From assembly GCA_021324015.1 (NCBI GenBank), contig JAJPJX010000060.1, positions 1 through 64,000 of the forward strand: 64,000 nt of DNA, given 5' to 3'. The notes beneath the pieces were generated by a model. The model was not told where the DNA came from, did not search any database, and was given only the letters and a program-made list of their open reading frames with translations. The stretch is from Solibacteraceae bacterium (lineage in GTDB: Bacteria; Acidobacteriota; Terriglobia; Bryobacterales; Bryobacteraceae). Every line of letters begins with the position of its first letter. Position 1 is the stretch's first letter. Below, in pieces: positions 1 through 8,999 of this stretch. Position numbers and translations under genes: made by a program.

Positions 1-1
1 C

Positions 2-73
2 GAGGAGGCCCAACGCTCTTTCGACGCCACCTGCCGCAAACTCCACCGCTTTCTAACGCAAGCCCCCCGCTGA
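2..73 (+). CDS. C-terminal tail of an unidentified protein (partial)
   Basis: A reading frame open from the left edge ends in TGA at 71-73 and gives about 23 residues, rich in Glu, Arg and Lys and ending in QAPR. This looks like the end of a soluble protein, but nothing in it identifies a family. The next gene starts about 50 bases downstream on the same strand. Confidence 0.35.
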   Translation, partial: EEAQRSFDATCRKLHRFLTQAPR

Positions 74-139
74 CCCGCCAGTTACCCACAAATTCTCCGG
101 ACGAGGCGAAAGGATAGATCACATGACGCAGCGTTTCGT

Positions 140-1300
140 ATGTGCCCTCTGCCGCGGGGCCGTCCCCGCGATCCTGGCTGTCGCGGCTATCGGCACCTCG
201 TATCGTATGGGCAGCAAGCTGCCCAAGTCACCGCTAGCAACGGCGTGACCACGTATATCGCTCCTAGCAGTTCAGAGGGGCCGATTGATTTCATCCACGC
301 CAACCCGATGCCGCTTCCGACCAGCATTTTGCCAAGCGATAGCCGGCAAGCTCAAATCCAAGCATTGTTGTCGAACCAGGACCTGGGTGCGCCCGCCGTA
401 TTCCCCGGCTGGCCAGGAACGGGAATCATGTCACCGGGCTTTGTCGGTGCCCCGGCAGCCTCCGAAGGTGGCATCGCGCCGCAGGACTACGGGACAAACA
501 ACCATCCTTTTAGCACCGCCAAGGCCGATCTCAGCTCCGGTGGAGTAACCCCGACGAACACCTACTTCCCGTACCGTCCGGCTGGGAAACTGTTCTTCAA
601 CATGGGCAGCGCTACATATATTTGCTCCGCGTCGCTGATCAAGCGGGGAGTGGCCGTCACCGCGGCCCACTGCGTAGCGAACTTCGGACAGAAACAGTTC
701 TACACGAACTGGCAGTTCATTCCGGGATATCGGAACGGCGCCGCTCCTTATGGCACCTACACGGTCGCGCGCGCGTCCTTGTTGAGCTCGTACTACAACG
801 GAACCGACAGCTGCTACCAATCCGGCGTCATCTGCACCAACGACGTCGCCGTGCTGGTCCTGAACACGAACCCCAGCGGGGCCTATCCGGGGAACAGTAC
901 CGGCTGGTTTGGGTATGCAACCGGCGGTTACGGGTTCGTGAATAACCAGACTCAAATCACCCAGTTGGGGTATCCGGCGGGCTTGGACAACGGGGTTTAT
1001 ATGGAGCGTAACGATTCCTCCGGGTTCAAGAACACCACGTATTCCAACAACACGATCATCGGCTCCAATATGGACGGCGGATCTAGCGGCGGCCCCTGGA
1101 TCGTCAACTTTGGGATTGCACCCACACTCACCGGCGAGACAAACGGTTCGGCGCCAAACCGCAACATTGTCGTCGGCGTTACCAGTTGGGGCTATACGTC
1201 AACGGCTGTCAAAGAAGAGGGTGCGAGCGCCTTCACCAGTACGAATATCACCACTCTGGTGAATGGAGCCTGTACGGCGATCCCCGCGGCATGTAGCTAA
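140..1300 (+). CDS. Trypsin-like (S1 family) secreted serine protease, signal peptide out of frame
   Basis: Chymotrypsin-fold peptidase. All three catalytic residues are visible: His177 in TAAHC, Asp235 in TNDVAV and Ser316 in GGSSGGP, numbering from the codon at 140. The C-terminal half (residues 150-386) is the protease domain; residues 25-150 form a Pro/Ser-rich stretch that may be a propeptide. The first 24 residues of this frame are Arg-rich and unlike a signal peptide. An ATG at 123 in another frame does encode one (MTQRFVCALC, then a hydrophobic run PAILAVAAIG), but that frame stops at about 243. A one-base change near 205-215 would join signal and protease, so the gene is either a recent frameshift or carries a sequence error. 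The protein would be exported. Confidence in the fold is high; the exact start is uncertain. Confidence 0.85.
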   Translation: MCPLPRGRPRDPGCRGYRHLVSYGQQAAQVTASNGVTTYIAPSSSEGPIDFIHANPMPLPTSILPSDSRQAQIQALLSNQDLGAPAVFPGWPGTGIMSPGFVGAPAASEGGIAPQDYGTNNHPFSTAKADLSSGGVTPTNTYFPYRPAGKLFFNMGSATYICSASLIKRGVAVTAAHCVANFGQKQFYTNWQFIPGYRNGAAPYGTYTVARASLLSSYYNGTDSCYQSGVICTNDVAVLVLNTNPSGAYPGNSTGWFGYATGGYGFVNNQTQITQLGYPAGLDNGVYMERNDSSGFKNTTYSNNTIIGSNMDGGSSGGPWIVNFGIAPTLTGETNGSAPNRNIVVGVTSWGYTSTAVKEEGASAFTSTNITTLVNGACTAIPAACS

Positions 1301-1629
1301 CCTGTAGCGGATCGCGAGCGTAAACGGTCGTGATCGATAACAGCGCGGCTGCTCGGATTGATTGATGATGGGGCAGCCGCCCTGCTCACATTCATTGAAG
1401 ATTGCGTGCCACCACGGTTCCGGCCGGCGCAGATCCGCAAGGTCGAATGGCTGGAATTGTGGGTGGCGCGCACTATGGACGGCGACGGCTGCCTCCCGGC
1501 GAGCAAAATCCAGACCTTCTGGTACCGCCGTGGCGGTTTCGAGTCCACCTGAGTTGCGGGGCGGCGCTCGCGCTCATTGCAAGCTGCCGCGCTCGTTGAT
1601 GATGTAATAATGGCCTCCACAGACGCGGT
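1301..1629. other. Intergenic region, nothing recognised
   Basis: Short open frames exist on both strands here, but none shows a recognisable domain, a good ribosome binding site or a signal peptide. I see no RNA gene or repeat. Confidence 0.5.
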
Positions 1630-2172
1630 ATGGCTTTCATTGTCTTTCTCCGGGGGATCAACGTTGGAGGGTACAGGACCGTCCGCCCAAGCCTGATCGC
1701 AAAGGAACTGGGCGCCTACGATGTCGTGAATGTCGGCGCGGCAGGCACTTTTGTAGTTCGAAAACCTGTCTCACGCGTAAACTTCGTTGCTGAACTGTGC
1801 CGGAAGCTGCGGCTTGATGCGGAAGTTGCGCTCTGCGAAGGCAGTGATCTTATCCGATTGGAGATGGAGAACCCGTTTGGAACTGAGCCGTCACCTCCCG
1901 ATGTGGTCCGGTTTGTGAGCATCCTTTCGAGGGCTGGTCGCGGCAACGTGCGCCTTCCGACCGCCATTCCCGAGGACGGGGAGTGGGCCGTACGAATTCT
2001 CGGGTTGAAGAATCGACTGGTGTTTGGAGTCTACCGCCGCCACATGAAGACGATCGGTTATCTGGGGCAGATCGACGAACTTTTTGGTGCGCCGGCGACG
2101 ACCCGCAGTTGGAACACGATACTCTCCGTGCTGCGGATTCTGAAATCCACGAAGCAGGCCCCAACAAAATGA
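1630..2172 (+). CDS. DUF1697 family protein
   Basis: A 180-residue protein with the N-terminal signature FLRGINVGG typical of DUF1697, whose members are small cytosolic alpha/beta proteins of about this length and unknown biochemical role. The later segment with RRHMKTIGYLG also fits the family. No signal peptide or membrane segment is seen. It stands alone between two gene-free stretches, so context gives no hint of function. Confidence 0.85.
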   Translation: MAFIVFLRGINVGGYRTVRPSLIAKELGAYDVVNVGAAGTFVVRKPVSRVNFVAELCRKLRLDAEVALCEGSDLIRLEMENPFGTEPSPPDVVRFVSILSRAGRGNVRLPTAIPEDGEWAVRILGLKNRLVFGVYRRHMKTIGYLGQIDELFGAPATTRSWNTILSVLRILKSTKQAPTK

Positions 2173-2696
2173 GCCCGCCTGGCGTTGGGCGAGACGGGAG
2201 AGGGGCTTGGAATGGGACATGGCTGCCACGGTTTGCCCCGCAGGCGCGAATAATGAACGCGCACCCCTGAACTTTGGGACTGCCGATCTGGCAGGCGTGG
2301 ACTTCGAAGTGGTGTTTTCCCTGTGTGGACGGAGTGCGGCGGCTGCGCGAAATCGTTCTTGACTCGCTCGATCAGGCGCAGGATGCATGCACGGACGACA
2401 CGAAAGGAATGGGTCGATTTATGGATCTGTTTGACATCTTCTCCGGCCAGGAGTCCTGGGCATACGCGACGTCTTCTGGACCTGGCTAAGACGCTGAACG
2501 ACGTACAGTTGGACAGCCCTTTTGCACCACCAGATCCATATATTTCCATGGGATGGACCGGATCAGAGTTTGCGGCAGCGTGCTGCGGGGCCTTGGGGTG
2601 AAGGTGGAAGGTGTTGGCTGCCCCATGGAGTACGTGGAGAGCCTGGCGAAGGCGTGAGACCGGTGAGCCAACGCAGCCACAGGGCAATGGTACGAT
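2173..2696. other. Intergenic region of about 0.5 kb, nothing recognised
   Basis: Several overlapping short open frames lie here on both strands. None has a recognisable motif or convincing translation signals, so I call no gene. It may contain decayed coding sequence. Confidence 0.5.
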
Positions 2697-2717
2697 TTGC
2701 CGAGAGGAGGCTGGACT

Positions 2718-3002
2718 ATGGTTATCGTGCGCAACAGTTTCATCGCCAAGCCGGGGCAGGCAGGCAAGCTGGCGGCTCAACTGAAGGACATGGCAAATGC
2801 GGGGAACCTCCGGAATTTCCGCGTTATGACGGACCTCACCGGGGAGTTTAATCATGTGATCATGGAGCACGAAGTCGAATCGGCATCCGAGTTCGAAGAG
2901 CTGATGACGAGGTACTCCTCGGACCCGCAGGCCCGCGAAAAGGCGAAAGGATACACCGACTTGTGGACCACGGGTCGCCGGGAGTTGTTTCGAGTCGTCT
3001 GA
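2718..3002 (+). CDS. Small dimeric alpha/beta-barrel protein (ABM/NIPSNAP-like)
   Basis: A 94-residue protein starting MVIVRNSFIAKPG. The order strand, long helix (GQAGKLAAQLKDM), strands (FRVMTDLTG, FNHVIMEHEV), helix matches the ferredoxin-like fold of antibiotic-biosynthesis-monooxygenase and NIPSNAP-type proteins. These proteins form dimers and either act on small molecules or have no known activity. The start at 2718 is chosen because an AGGAGG box lies at 2704-2709; the upstream in-frame ATG at 2697 has no such box. Function unknown. Confidence 0.7.
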   Translation: MVIVRNSFIAKPGQAGKLAAQLKDMANAGNLRNFRVMTDLTGEFNHVIMEHEVESASEFEELMTRYSSDPQAREKAKGYTDLWTTGRRELFRVV

Positions 3003-3108
3003 AGCGGCTTTCTTGTCGAGCTACCGGCAGGGGAGCCGGCGCCGCGCCCACGGCCGGCGCACCGCCGTGCTAACTTCAGAGAGAAGACTGTCGTCAGAGC
3101 CTATCTGT

Positions 3109-4608
3109 ATGCGTCCACTCCGCTGCGTGCTGTTTTTGCTGCCTCTCGTCCTGGGAGCGCAGGACCTGAAAGAATTCGAAAAGAAAGTCACCGAGTTCAC
3201 GCTGGCCAACGGGCTGCACTTCATCGTGGTGGAACGGCACGAAGCGCCGGTGGTTTCCTTCCACACCTATGTGAATGCGGGCTCCGTGGACGATCCTTCC
3301 GGGGAGACCGGGATTGCCCACATGTTCGAGCACATGGCCTTCAAGGGCACCGAGAGCATCGGCACCCGGAACTGGCCGGAGGAGAAGAAGGCCCTCGCCG
3401 ACGTCGAACAGGTCTACAACCGCCTGGACGACGAGCGGAACAAGGGTAAGCGCGCCGATCCCCAAAAAATCAAGGTCCTCGAGACGGAATTGAAGGCGGC
3501 CATCGAGAAGGCGAACTCGCACGTGGTGCCCAACCTGTTTCCGCAGATCATCGAGGAAAACGGCGGCGTGGGCATGAACGCCTCCACCGGCCTGGATGCC
3601 ACGGAATACTTCTACAGCCTGCCGTCCAACCGCATCGAGCTGTGGTTCCTGCTGGAGTCGCAGCGATTTCTGCATCCGGTGTTCCGGGAGTTCTACAAGG
3701 AACGCGACGTGGTAATGGAGGAGTATCGCATGCGGGTGGAATCCAGTCCTCGCGGCAAGCTGTTTCAGAGCTTCCTGGCCACGGCGTTCGAGGCGCATCC
3801 CTACCGCGTGATGGGCACCGGCTGGCCCAGCGATATCCGCAACCTGCGCGTGGAAGACGCCTGGGAGTTCTTCCGCAAATACTACGTGCCGGCCAACATC
3901 ACCATGGGTATCGTGGGCGATGTCCAGCCGTCGGAGGCCAAGCGGCTGGCCGACAAATATTTCTCCGCCTTGCCCCGGCGTCCCATGCCGCCCCTGCTGC
4001 ACACCGTGGAGCCTTCGCAGGCAGGCCCCAAGCGGAGCGACGTCTACTCTCCCAGCCAGCCCATCCTGATGGTGGGCTACAAGCGGCCGGACGAGTACGA
4101 CAAGGACGATCCGGTGTTTGATGTCATATCGGAATTGCTCTCGGGCGGCCGCACCAGCCGCATGTACGCGGATATGGTCCGGGATAAGCGCATGGCCTTG
4201 TTTGCTTCCAGCGGGGACACCTTCCCGGGGGGCAAGTATCCCAACCTGTTCGTCTTTTTCATCGGGCCGGCGCTGGGCCACACGGTCGAGGAGAATGAGA
4301 AGGAACTCTACGCCCTGCTGGAGCGGTTCAAGAACGAAAAAGTCAGCGAAGAGGAGCTGTCCCGCGTGAAGACCAAAACGCGCGCCGGCCTGATCCGCAG
4401 GCTGGCCAGCAACCCGGGCCTGGCCTCTCTGCTCACGGCCTACTATGCGGATTACGGGGACTGGCGCAAGCTGTTCACCTCGATTCAGGACGTCGAAAAG
4501 GTGACCGCCGGCGATGTGCAGCGCGTCGCCCGGAGCTGCTTCGTGCCGGAGCAGCGCACCGTGACGTACACCTCGCAGCCGGCCAAGCCCGCGGGAGGCG
4601 CGCAATGA
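3109..4608 (+). CDS. M16 family zinc metallopeptidase (active subunit), secreted
   Basis: A 499-residue peptidase of the pitrilysin/insulinase/PqqL family. Residues 1-17 (MRPLRCVLFLLPLVLG) form a signal peptide, which decides the start against the upstream in-frame ATG at 3013. The inverted zinc motif HMFEH lies at residues 71-75 and the third ligand is probably Glu204 or Glu205 in VVMEEYRM. An insertion of roughly 55 mostly charged residues (about 86-150) separates these elements more widely than the 74-76 residues usual in the family. The stop codon overlaps the start of the next gene (ATGA at 4605-4608), so the two are probably translated together. Family knowledge predicts degradation or processing of peptides in the periplasm, with the next gene product as partner. 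Confidence 0.93.
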   Translation: MRPLRCVLFLLPLVLGAQDLKEFEKKVTEFTLANGLHFIVVERHEAPVVSFHTYVNAGSVDDPSGETGIAHMFEHMAFKGTESIGTRNWPEEKKALADVEQVYNRLDDERNKGKRADPQKIKVLETELKAAIEKANSHVVPNLFPQIIEENGGVGMNASTGLDATEYFYSLPSNRIELWFLLESQRFLHPVFREFYKERDVVMEEYRMRVESSPRGKLFQSFLATAFEAHPYRVMGTGWPSDIRNLRVEDAWEFFRKYYVPANITMGIVGDVQPSEAKRLADKYFSALPRRPMPPLLHTVEPSQAGPKRSDVYSPSQPILMVGYKRPDEYDKDDPVFDVISELLSGGRTSRMYADMVRDKRMALFASSGDTFPGGKYPNLFVFFIGPALGHTVEENEKELYALLERFKNEKVSEEELSRVKTKTRAGLIRRLASNPGLASLLTAYYADYGDWRKLFTSIQDVEKVTAGDVQRVARSCFVPEQRTVTYTSQPAKPAGGAQ

Positions 4609-6734
4609 GGGCCGCCCTGCCGGTGCTCTGCCTCCTGGCCGCCGCCGTCCTGGCCGCGCAGACCCCCGCGGCCAAACCGCCCGCGGCGCGCCCCGCAGCG
4701 CCATCGTACAAAGACCTGAAGTATCCAACGCTGCGGCCCATCCAGATCCCCCCGGTGGCGACTTTCACGCTGCCCAACGGCCTGCGCCTGTATTTGCTGG
4801 AAGACCACGAACTGCCGTTGGTGAGCGGCACGGCCCTGGTGCGCACGGGCAATCTCTTCGATCCCGCGGACAAGGTCGGCCTGGCCACGGTGACCGGGAT
4901 GGTCATGCGCACCGGCGGAACCAGGACCAAGACCGGGGACCAACTGGACGTGGAACTCGAAAACATCGCGGCGTCGGTGGAGGCGGGCATCGGGGAGAGC
5001 ACCGGCTCGGTCTCGTTCAGCACGCTGAAGGAGAACACCGACGAAGTGCTGGGCGTATTCCACGACGTGCTGACGGCGCCCGAGTTCCGGCAGGACAAGA
5101 TCGACCTGGCCAAGACGCAGCTTCGCAGCAGCATTGCGCGCCGCAACGACGACGAGCACGGGATCGCGCAGCGCGAGTTCGCCAATATCGTCTACGGGCG
5201 AAGCACGCCCTATGGCTGGCAGATCGAATACGCCACCGTGAACCGCATCCAGCGCGAAGACCTGCTGGGCTTCTACCGGCGGTACTTTTTCCCGGCCAAC
5301 ACCATGCTGGCGATTCGGGGGGATTTTTCCACCGCCCAAATGAAGGCCCGGATTGAGAAACTATTTGCGGACTGGACCGTGGAACAGCCGAAGGTGCCGG
5401 CCTTTCCGGCGGTCCAGCGGGAGTCCGCCGCGGGCGTCTACCTGGCTTCCAAGAACGACGTGACGCAGACCGCCTTCGTGGTCGGGCACCTGGGCGGCAT
5501 GGTGAGCGACCGGGATTTTCCGGCGCTGGAGGTGATGGCCGATATTTTGGGCGGCGGCTTCTCCAGCCGCTTGTTCCGCAAGGTCCGCACGCAGTTGGGG
5601 TACGCCTACAGCATCTCGGCGGACTGGGGCGCCGACTTCGATCATCCCGGTCTGTTCCGCATCTCGGGCAGCACCAAGTCCGCCTCGACCACCGACACGA
5701 TCCAGGCCGTCCAGCAGGAGATCGAACGCATCCGCTCCGGGGAAGTGAGCGAGTCGGAGTTGCAGATCGCCAAGGATACGGCCTTGAACAGCATGGTCTT
5801 CGAGTTCGACACCAAGGCCAAGACGCTCGGACGCCTGCTGACCTACGAGTACTTCGGTTACCCGAAGGACTTCATCCAGCGGTACCAGAAAGCTCTGGCG
5901 GCGGTCAGCCGGGCCGACGTTCTGCGGGTCGCGCGCGAGCACCTGTCGCCGAAAGATCTGACGATTGTGGCCGTCGGCAAGCCGGAAGACTTCGGAAAGC
6001 CACTCTCGGCGCTGGGGGCGCCAGTGAAGACCCTGGACCTGACGATTCCCGAGCCGCCGTCCGAGAAGGCCGCGGCCGATCCGGGGAGCCTGGCCAAGGG
6101 CAAACAGTTGCTGCAGCGCGTGCAGGAGGCGGTGGGCGGCGCGGCGAAACTGGCTGCCGTGCGGGATGTGGTGGAGGTGATCGACTTTCGCCTCGACCAA
6201 TCGGCCGGCGGCATGAAAGTGAAGCAAACCGACGTGTGGCTGGAGCCGAACCACTTCCGGCAGGATAGCGAGATGCCGTTCGGGAAGATCTCCGCTTATT
6301 CGGACGGCCAGTCCGGCTGGGTGCACACCCCGCAAGGCACGGGGCCGCTGGGCGCGGCCCAGCTCAAGCAGGTGCAAGGCGACCTGTTCCGGCTCTACTT
6401 CCGCTTCCTGCTCAGCGATCAAATTCCCGGCCGCACCGTCACGGCCGTCTCCGACGACACCCTGGAAATCTCCGACCGCGAGGGCCACTCCGCGCGCCTG
6501 GTGGTGAACTCCCAGACCGGGCTGCCCGAAAAGGTCACTTACGAGTCTGTCCAGATGGCGGGCACACCCATGGCTGTGGAAGACCGCTACGCCGATTTCC
6601 AGGAGGTCAACGGGCTGAAGGTGCCTCACAAGATCACCATCGAGCGCGGCGGCCGGAAGTTTGCCGATCTCACGGTGATGGAGTACAAACTCAACACCGG
6701 TTTGAAGCCGGAGGACCTCAAGAAGCAGCCATGA
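4605..6734 (+). CDS. M16-like peptidase partner without zinc site, fused to a LolA-like domain
   Basis: A 709-residue exported protein. The signal peptide (MRAALPVLCLLAAAVLAAQ) is followed by an M16 fold, residues about 45-480, which begins FTLPNGLRLYLLEDHELP. Where HxxEH should stand the sequence reads GLATVTGMVM, so the zinc site is absent. Inactive partners of this sort pair with active M16 subunits in PqqL/Ymx-like systems. Residues about 490-709 resemble outer-membrane lipoprotein-sorting (LolA/LolB-like) domains, with VWLEPNHFRQD and VTYESVQ. The gene is coupled by ATGA to both neighbours. The inference is a two-subunit peptidase in which this chain shapes the chamber or carries substrate. 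Confidence 0.9.
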   Translation: MRAALPVLCLLAAAVLAAQTPAAKPPAARPAAPSYKDLKYPTLRPIQIPPVATFTLPNGLRLYLLEDHELPLVSGTALVRTGNLFDPADKVGLATVTGMVMRTGGTRTKTGDQLDVELENIAASVEAGIGESTGSVSFSTLKENTDEVLGVFHDVLTAPEFRQDKIDLAKTQLRSSIARRNDDEHGIAQREFANIVYGRSTPYGWQIEYATVNRIQREDLLGFYRRYFFPANTMLAIRGDFSTAQMKARIEKLFADWTVEQPKVPAFPAVQRESAAGVYLASKNDVTQTAFVVGHLGGMVSDRDFPALEVMADILGGGFSSRLFRKVRTQLGYAYSISADWGADFDHPGLFRISGSTKSASTTDTIQAVQQEIERIRSGEVSESELQIAKDTALNSMVFEFDTKAKTLGRLLTYEYFGYPKDFIQRYQKALAAVSRADVLRVAREHLSPKDLTIVAVGKPEDFGKPLSALGAPVKTLDLTIPEPPSEKAAADPGSLAKGKQLLQRVQEAVGGAAKLAAVRDVVEVIDFRLDQSAGGMKVKQTDVWLEPNHFRQDSEMPFGKISAYSDGQSGWVHTPQGTGPLGAAQLKQVQGDLFRLYFRFLLSDQIPGRTVTAVSDDTLEISDREGHSARLVVNSQTGLPEKVTYESVQMAGTPMAVEDRYADFQEVNGLKVPHKITIERGGRKFADLTVMEYKLNTGLKPEDLKKQP

Positions 6735-7543
6735 AACGGATGTGGAGCTTTGCTGTCCTGCTGTGCCTGGCCGGACGGTTCGCCGGCGCCCAGACCGCCG
6801 CGCAGGCGCGCGGAAAGCGGGTGATCGATGAGGTCCTGGCCGCGATGGGCGGGGACCACTACCTGGCCATGCGCAACCGGATCGAATCCGGACGCGCCTA
6901 CTCCTTCTATCGGGAACAGATCTCGGGCCTCTCTCTGGCCAAGATCTATACCCGCTATCTGATCCGGCCGGAACCCCCGGTGCCGGGATTCTTAGGAGTG
7001 CGCGAGCGGGAGGCCTTCGGTAAGAGCGGCGAGCCGGCGATCCTGTTCACCGATGGGAAGGGGTACGAGATCACGTTCCGGGGCGCCCGCCCGCTGCCCG
7101 CAGACCAGATCGAGCGCTTCAAAGACAGCACGCTGCACAACATCTTCTACATCCTGCGGCAAAGACTGGGCGAACCTGGCTTGCTGTTCGAGTCGCGCGG
7201 CATCGACCTCGTGGATAACCAGCCGTGCGAGGTGGTGGACATTACCGACGCGGACAACCGCACCACCACGGTGTATTTCAACCAGGATACGAAGCTGCCT
7301 TCCCGCCAGGTGTATTACCGGCGCAATCCGATCACCAAAGAACGCGACGAAGAACTGACCGTGTTTTCGAAGTATCGCGATGTAGGCGGCGGGGTCATGT
7401 GGCCGCACGCCATCCGCCGTGAGCGCAACGGCGAGAAGATCTACGAGATTTTCTCTGACGGCGTGCAGATCAACCAGGACATGACGGACGATCTGTTCAC
7501 CCTGCCGGCCAACATGAAGATTCTCGACAAGAAGAAGAAATAG
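6731..7543 (+). CDS. Exported LolA-like protein
   Basis: A 270-residue protein with a signal peptide (MKRMWSFAVLLCLAGRFAGAQ). The rest is predicted to be beta-rich and resembles the outer-membrane lipoprotein-sorting fold also present at the end of the preceding gene, for example VYFNQDTKLPSRQVYYR. The start ATG overlaps the preceding stop (ATGA at 6731-6734), making this the third gene of a tightly coupled set. The protein probably acts in the periplasm or at the outer membrane together with the M16 pair. The ligand is unknown. Confidence 0.8.
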   Translation: MKRMWSFAVLLCLAGRFAGAQTAAQARGKRVIDEVLAAMGGDHYLAMRNRIESGRAYSFYREQISGLSLAKIYTRYLIRPEPPVPGFLGVREREAFGKSGEPAILFTDGKGYEITFRGARPLPADQIERFKDSTLHNIFYILRQRLGEPGLLFESRGIDLVDNQPCEVVDITDADNRTTTVYFNQDTKLPSRQVYYRRNPITKERDEELTVFSKYRDVGGGVMWPHAIRRERNGEKIYEIFSDGVQINQDMTDDLFTLPANMKILDKKKK

Positions 7544-7555
7544 CGTCGGGGCGCT

Positions 7556-8878
7556 TCAGATTTTTGCCCCAACCGGGGCTTCCAGCGGCAATTCCATTTC
7601 CACCAGCAGGCCCGGATTGGCATTGCTGGCGCGGATGTGGCCGTGGTGCAGCTCGACGGCGCGGCGCGCGATGGAAAGCCCCAGGCCCGCGCCTCCGCCG
7701 TTGACCCGGTTGCGGTCGCTTTCCACGCGGTAGAAGGCGTCGAAGATGCGCGGCAGGCTCTCTTCCGGGACTCCCGGGCCGTAGTCCCGCACGCGGATCA
7801 GCCCCAGGCCGCCGGAGCGCTCCAGGGTCACGCTCACGCGGCTGCCCTCCGGCGCATAACGCACCGCATTGCGCAGCACGTTTTCGATGGCGCGGCGCAG
7901 CAGTTCGGGATCCCCTCGTAGGACGGCGGGCTCCGCGCCCGCCCAATCGACAGAGCAGTTGCGGGCTTGCGCCTCCACCGAGGCGTCTTCCGCCACCTCC
8001 GCGAGCAGTTGATCGAGGCGCACCGGTTCGCTCCGGCGGGTGGCCGGATCACCCTCAGCGCGGGTGACCTGGATGAGTTCCCCGACCAGTTGGTTGAGCC
8101 GGTCAGACTCCTTCTCGATGCGGCTCAGCGCGGCTTCGCGGTCGTCGCCCGACCGGGCCAGTTCGATGGCCACCCCCAGCCGCGCCAGCGGGGAGCGCAG
8201 CTCATGAGAAATGTCCAGCAGCAGCCGGCGCTCGGCGGAGACCAGGGTTTGAATGCGCTCCGCCATCTGGTCGAACGTGCGCGCCAGATCCCCCAGTTCG
8301 TCCCGGCGGCTGGAGCCCGCGCGGGCCGAGAGATCGCCGCTGCCGAAGCGCTCGACGGCCTTCTGGAGCCTCCGCACCGGGCGGGTCAGATGATAGGCCA
8401 GCCAGTAGCAGAAGAACACGCCCAAAGCCAGCGTCTCCCAATGCTCGGAGCGAAGGAACAAGCCTCCGATGCGGCGCGGCGGGATGGCCACCAGGAACCA
8501 GTAGCGCCCGTCGGTGACACCGCGGGCGGTCAATTTGCGGTCCTGCACGGTGACGGTGAAGCTGGGGCGGCGCCGCGCCTGCGCGAGCCAGGCGGAGTGG
8601 TCTTCGCCGGTGACGATGTCCCGCCCGGCCCCGTCGGTCAGAAAAGCCGGCCCGCGATACACCGTATGCAGGCGCCGCAGGAAGGCCTCCAGTTCCGGTT
8701 TGCCGCCGGTCTCGTAGGCATGCCGCGCTTCTCCCAGTTGGAACGAGGCCATGCGCGTTAAGGGAGAGGGCCGGTCGAAAGAGTCCTCGTTCAGCGCGGA
8801 AGCCAGCGCGGAGACCACCACGGAGACGGCCATGGTGGCCCAAAACCACAGCAGGATCTTGGCGAAGAGCGAGTTCAT
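7556..8878 (-). CDS. Sensor histidine kinase, CpxA/BaeS-like
   Basis: A 440-residue membrane kinase. Membrane segments lie near residues 8-29 and 146-165, with a periplasmic domain of about 115 residues between them. A HAMP linker (about 163-215) follows, then the phosphoacceptor motif DISHELRSPLARL with His225. The ATP-binding domain has the N box (IENVLRNAVRYAPEG), the G1 box (DYGPGVP) and the G2 box (GAGLGLSIA). HELRSPLARL is close to the CpxA type, which senses envelope stress. Its response regulator lies upstream on the same strand, separated by 121 bases that hold a dispersed repeat. Transcription converges with the M16 set. Confidence 0.95.
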   Translation of the reverse strand: MNSLFAKILLWFWATMAVSVVVSALASALNEDSFDRPSPLTRMASFQLGEARHAYETGGKPELEAFLRRLHTVYRGPAFLTDGAGRDIVTGEDHSAWLAQARRRPSFTVTVQDRKLTARGVTDGRYWFLVAIPPRRIGGLFLRSEHWETLALGVFFCYWLAYHLTRPVRRLQKAVERFGSGDLSARAGSSRRDELGDLARTFDQMAERIQTLVSAERRLLLDISHELRSPLARLGVAIELARSGDDREAALSRIEKESDRLNQLVGELIQVTRAEGDPATRRSEPVRLDQLLAEVAEDASVEAQARNCSVDWAGAEPAVLRGDPELLRRAIENVLRNAVRYAPEGSRVSVTLERSGGLGLIRVRDYGPGVPEESLPRIFDAFYRVESDRNRVNGGGAGLGLSIARRAVELHHGHIRASNANPGLLVEMELPLEAPVGAKI

Positions 8879-8893
8879 ACGCCTTAGGAAGAA

Positions 8894-8968
8894 CCGCTCC
8901 CTGACCCGGACAACGCGGAACCAAACGGGCAGCGGCCCAAGGAGTCAGGAGCCAGACGCCAGGAGTCA
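8894..8968. repeat. Dispersed 75-bp intergenic repeat, copy 1
   Basis: This stretch matches 20154-20228 over 75 bases with no gaps and 7 mismatches by eye, in the same orientation. Both copies contain CGGAACCAAACGG and AGCGGCCCAAGGAGTCAGGA. A shared tail (AGCCGCGA) follows each after a variable stretch. Copy 1 lies between the response regulator and histidine kinase genes, so it would be transcribed within that operon. Confidence 0.85.
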
Positions 8969-8999
8969 TATTTGCAGCAGGTTACCAAGCCGCGATGGT

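Noticed and set aside
2274-2870. Several overlapping frames between the DUF1697 gene and the small dimeric protein gene
   Set aside because: No motif, ribosome binding site or consistent frame; treated as non-coding.
3094-4728. Minus-strand open frame opposite the M16 peptidase gene
   Set aside because: The plus strand has a signal peptide and the HxxEH motif; the opposite frame is a by-product of GC-rich codons.
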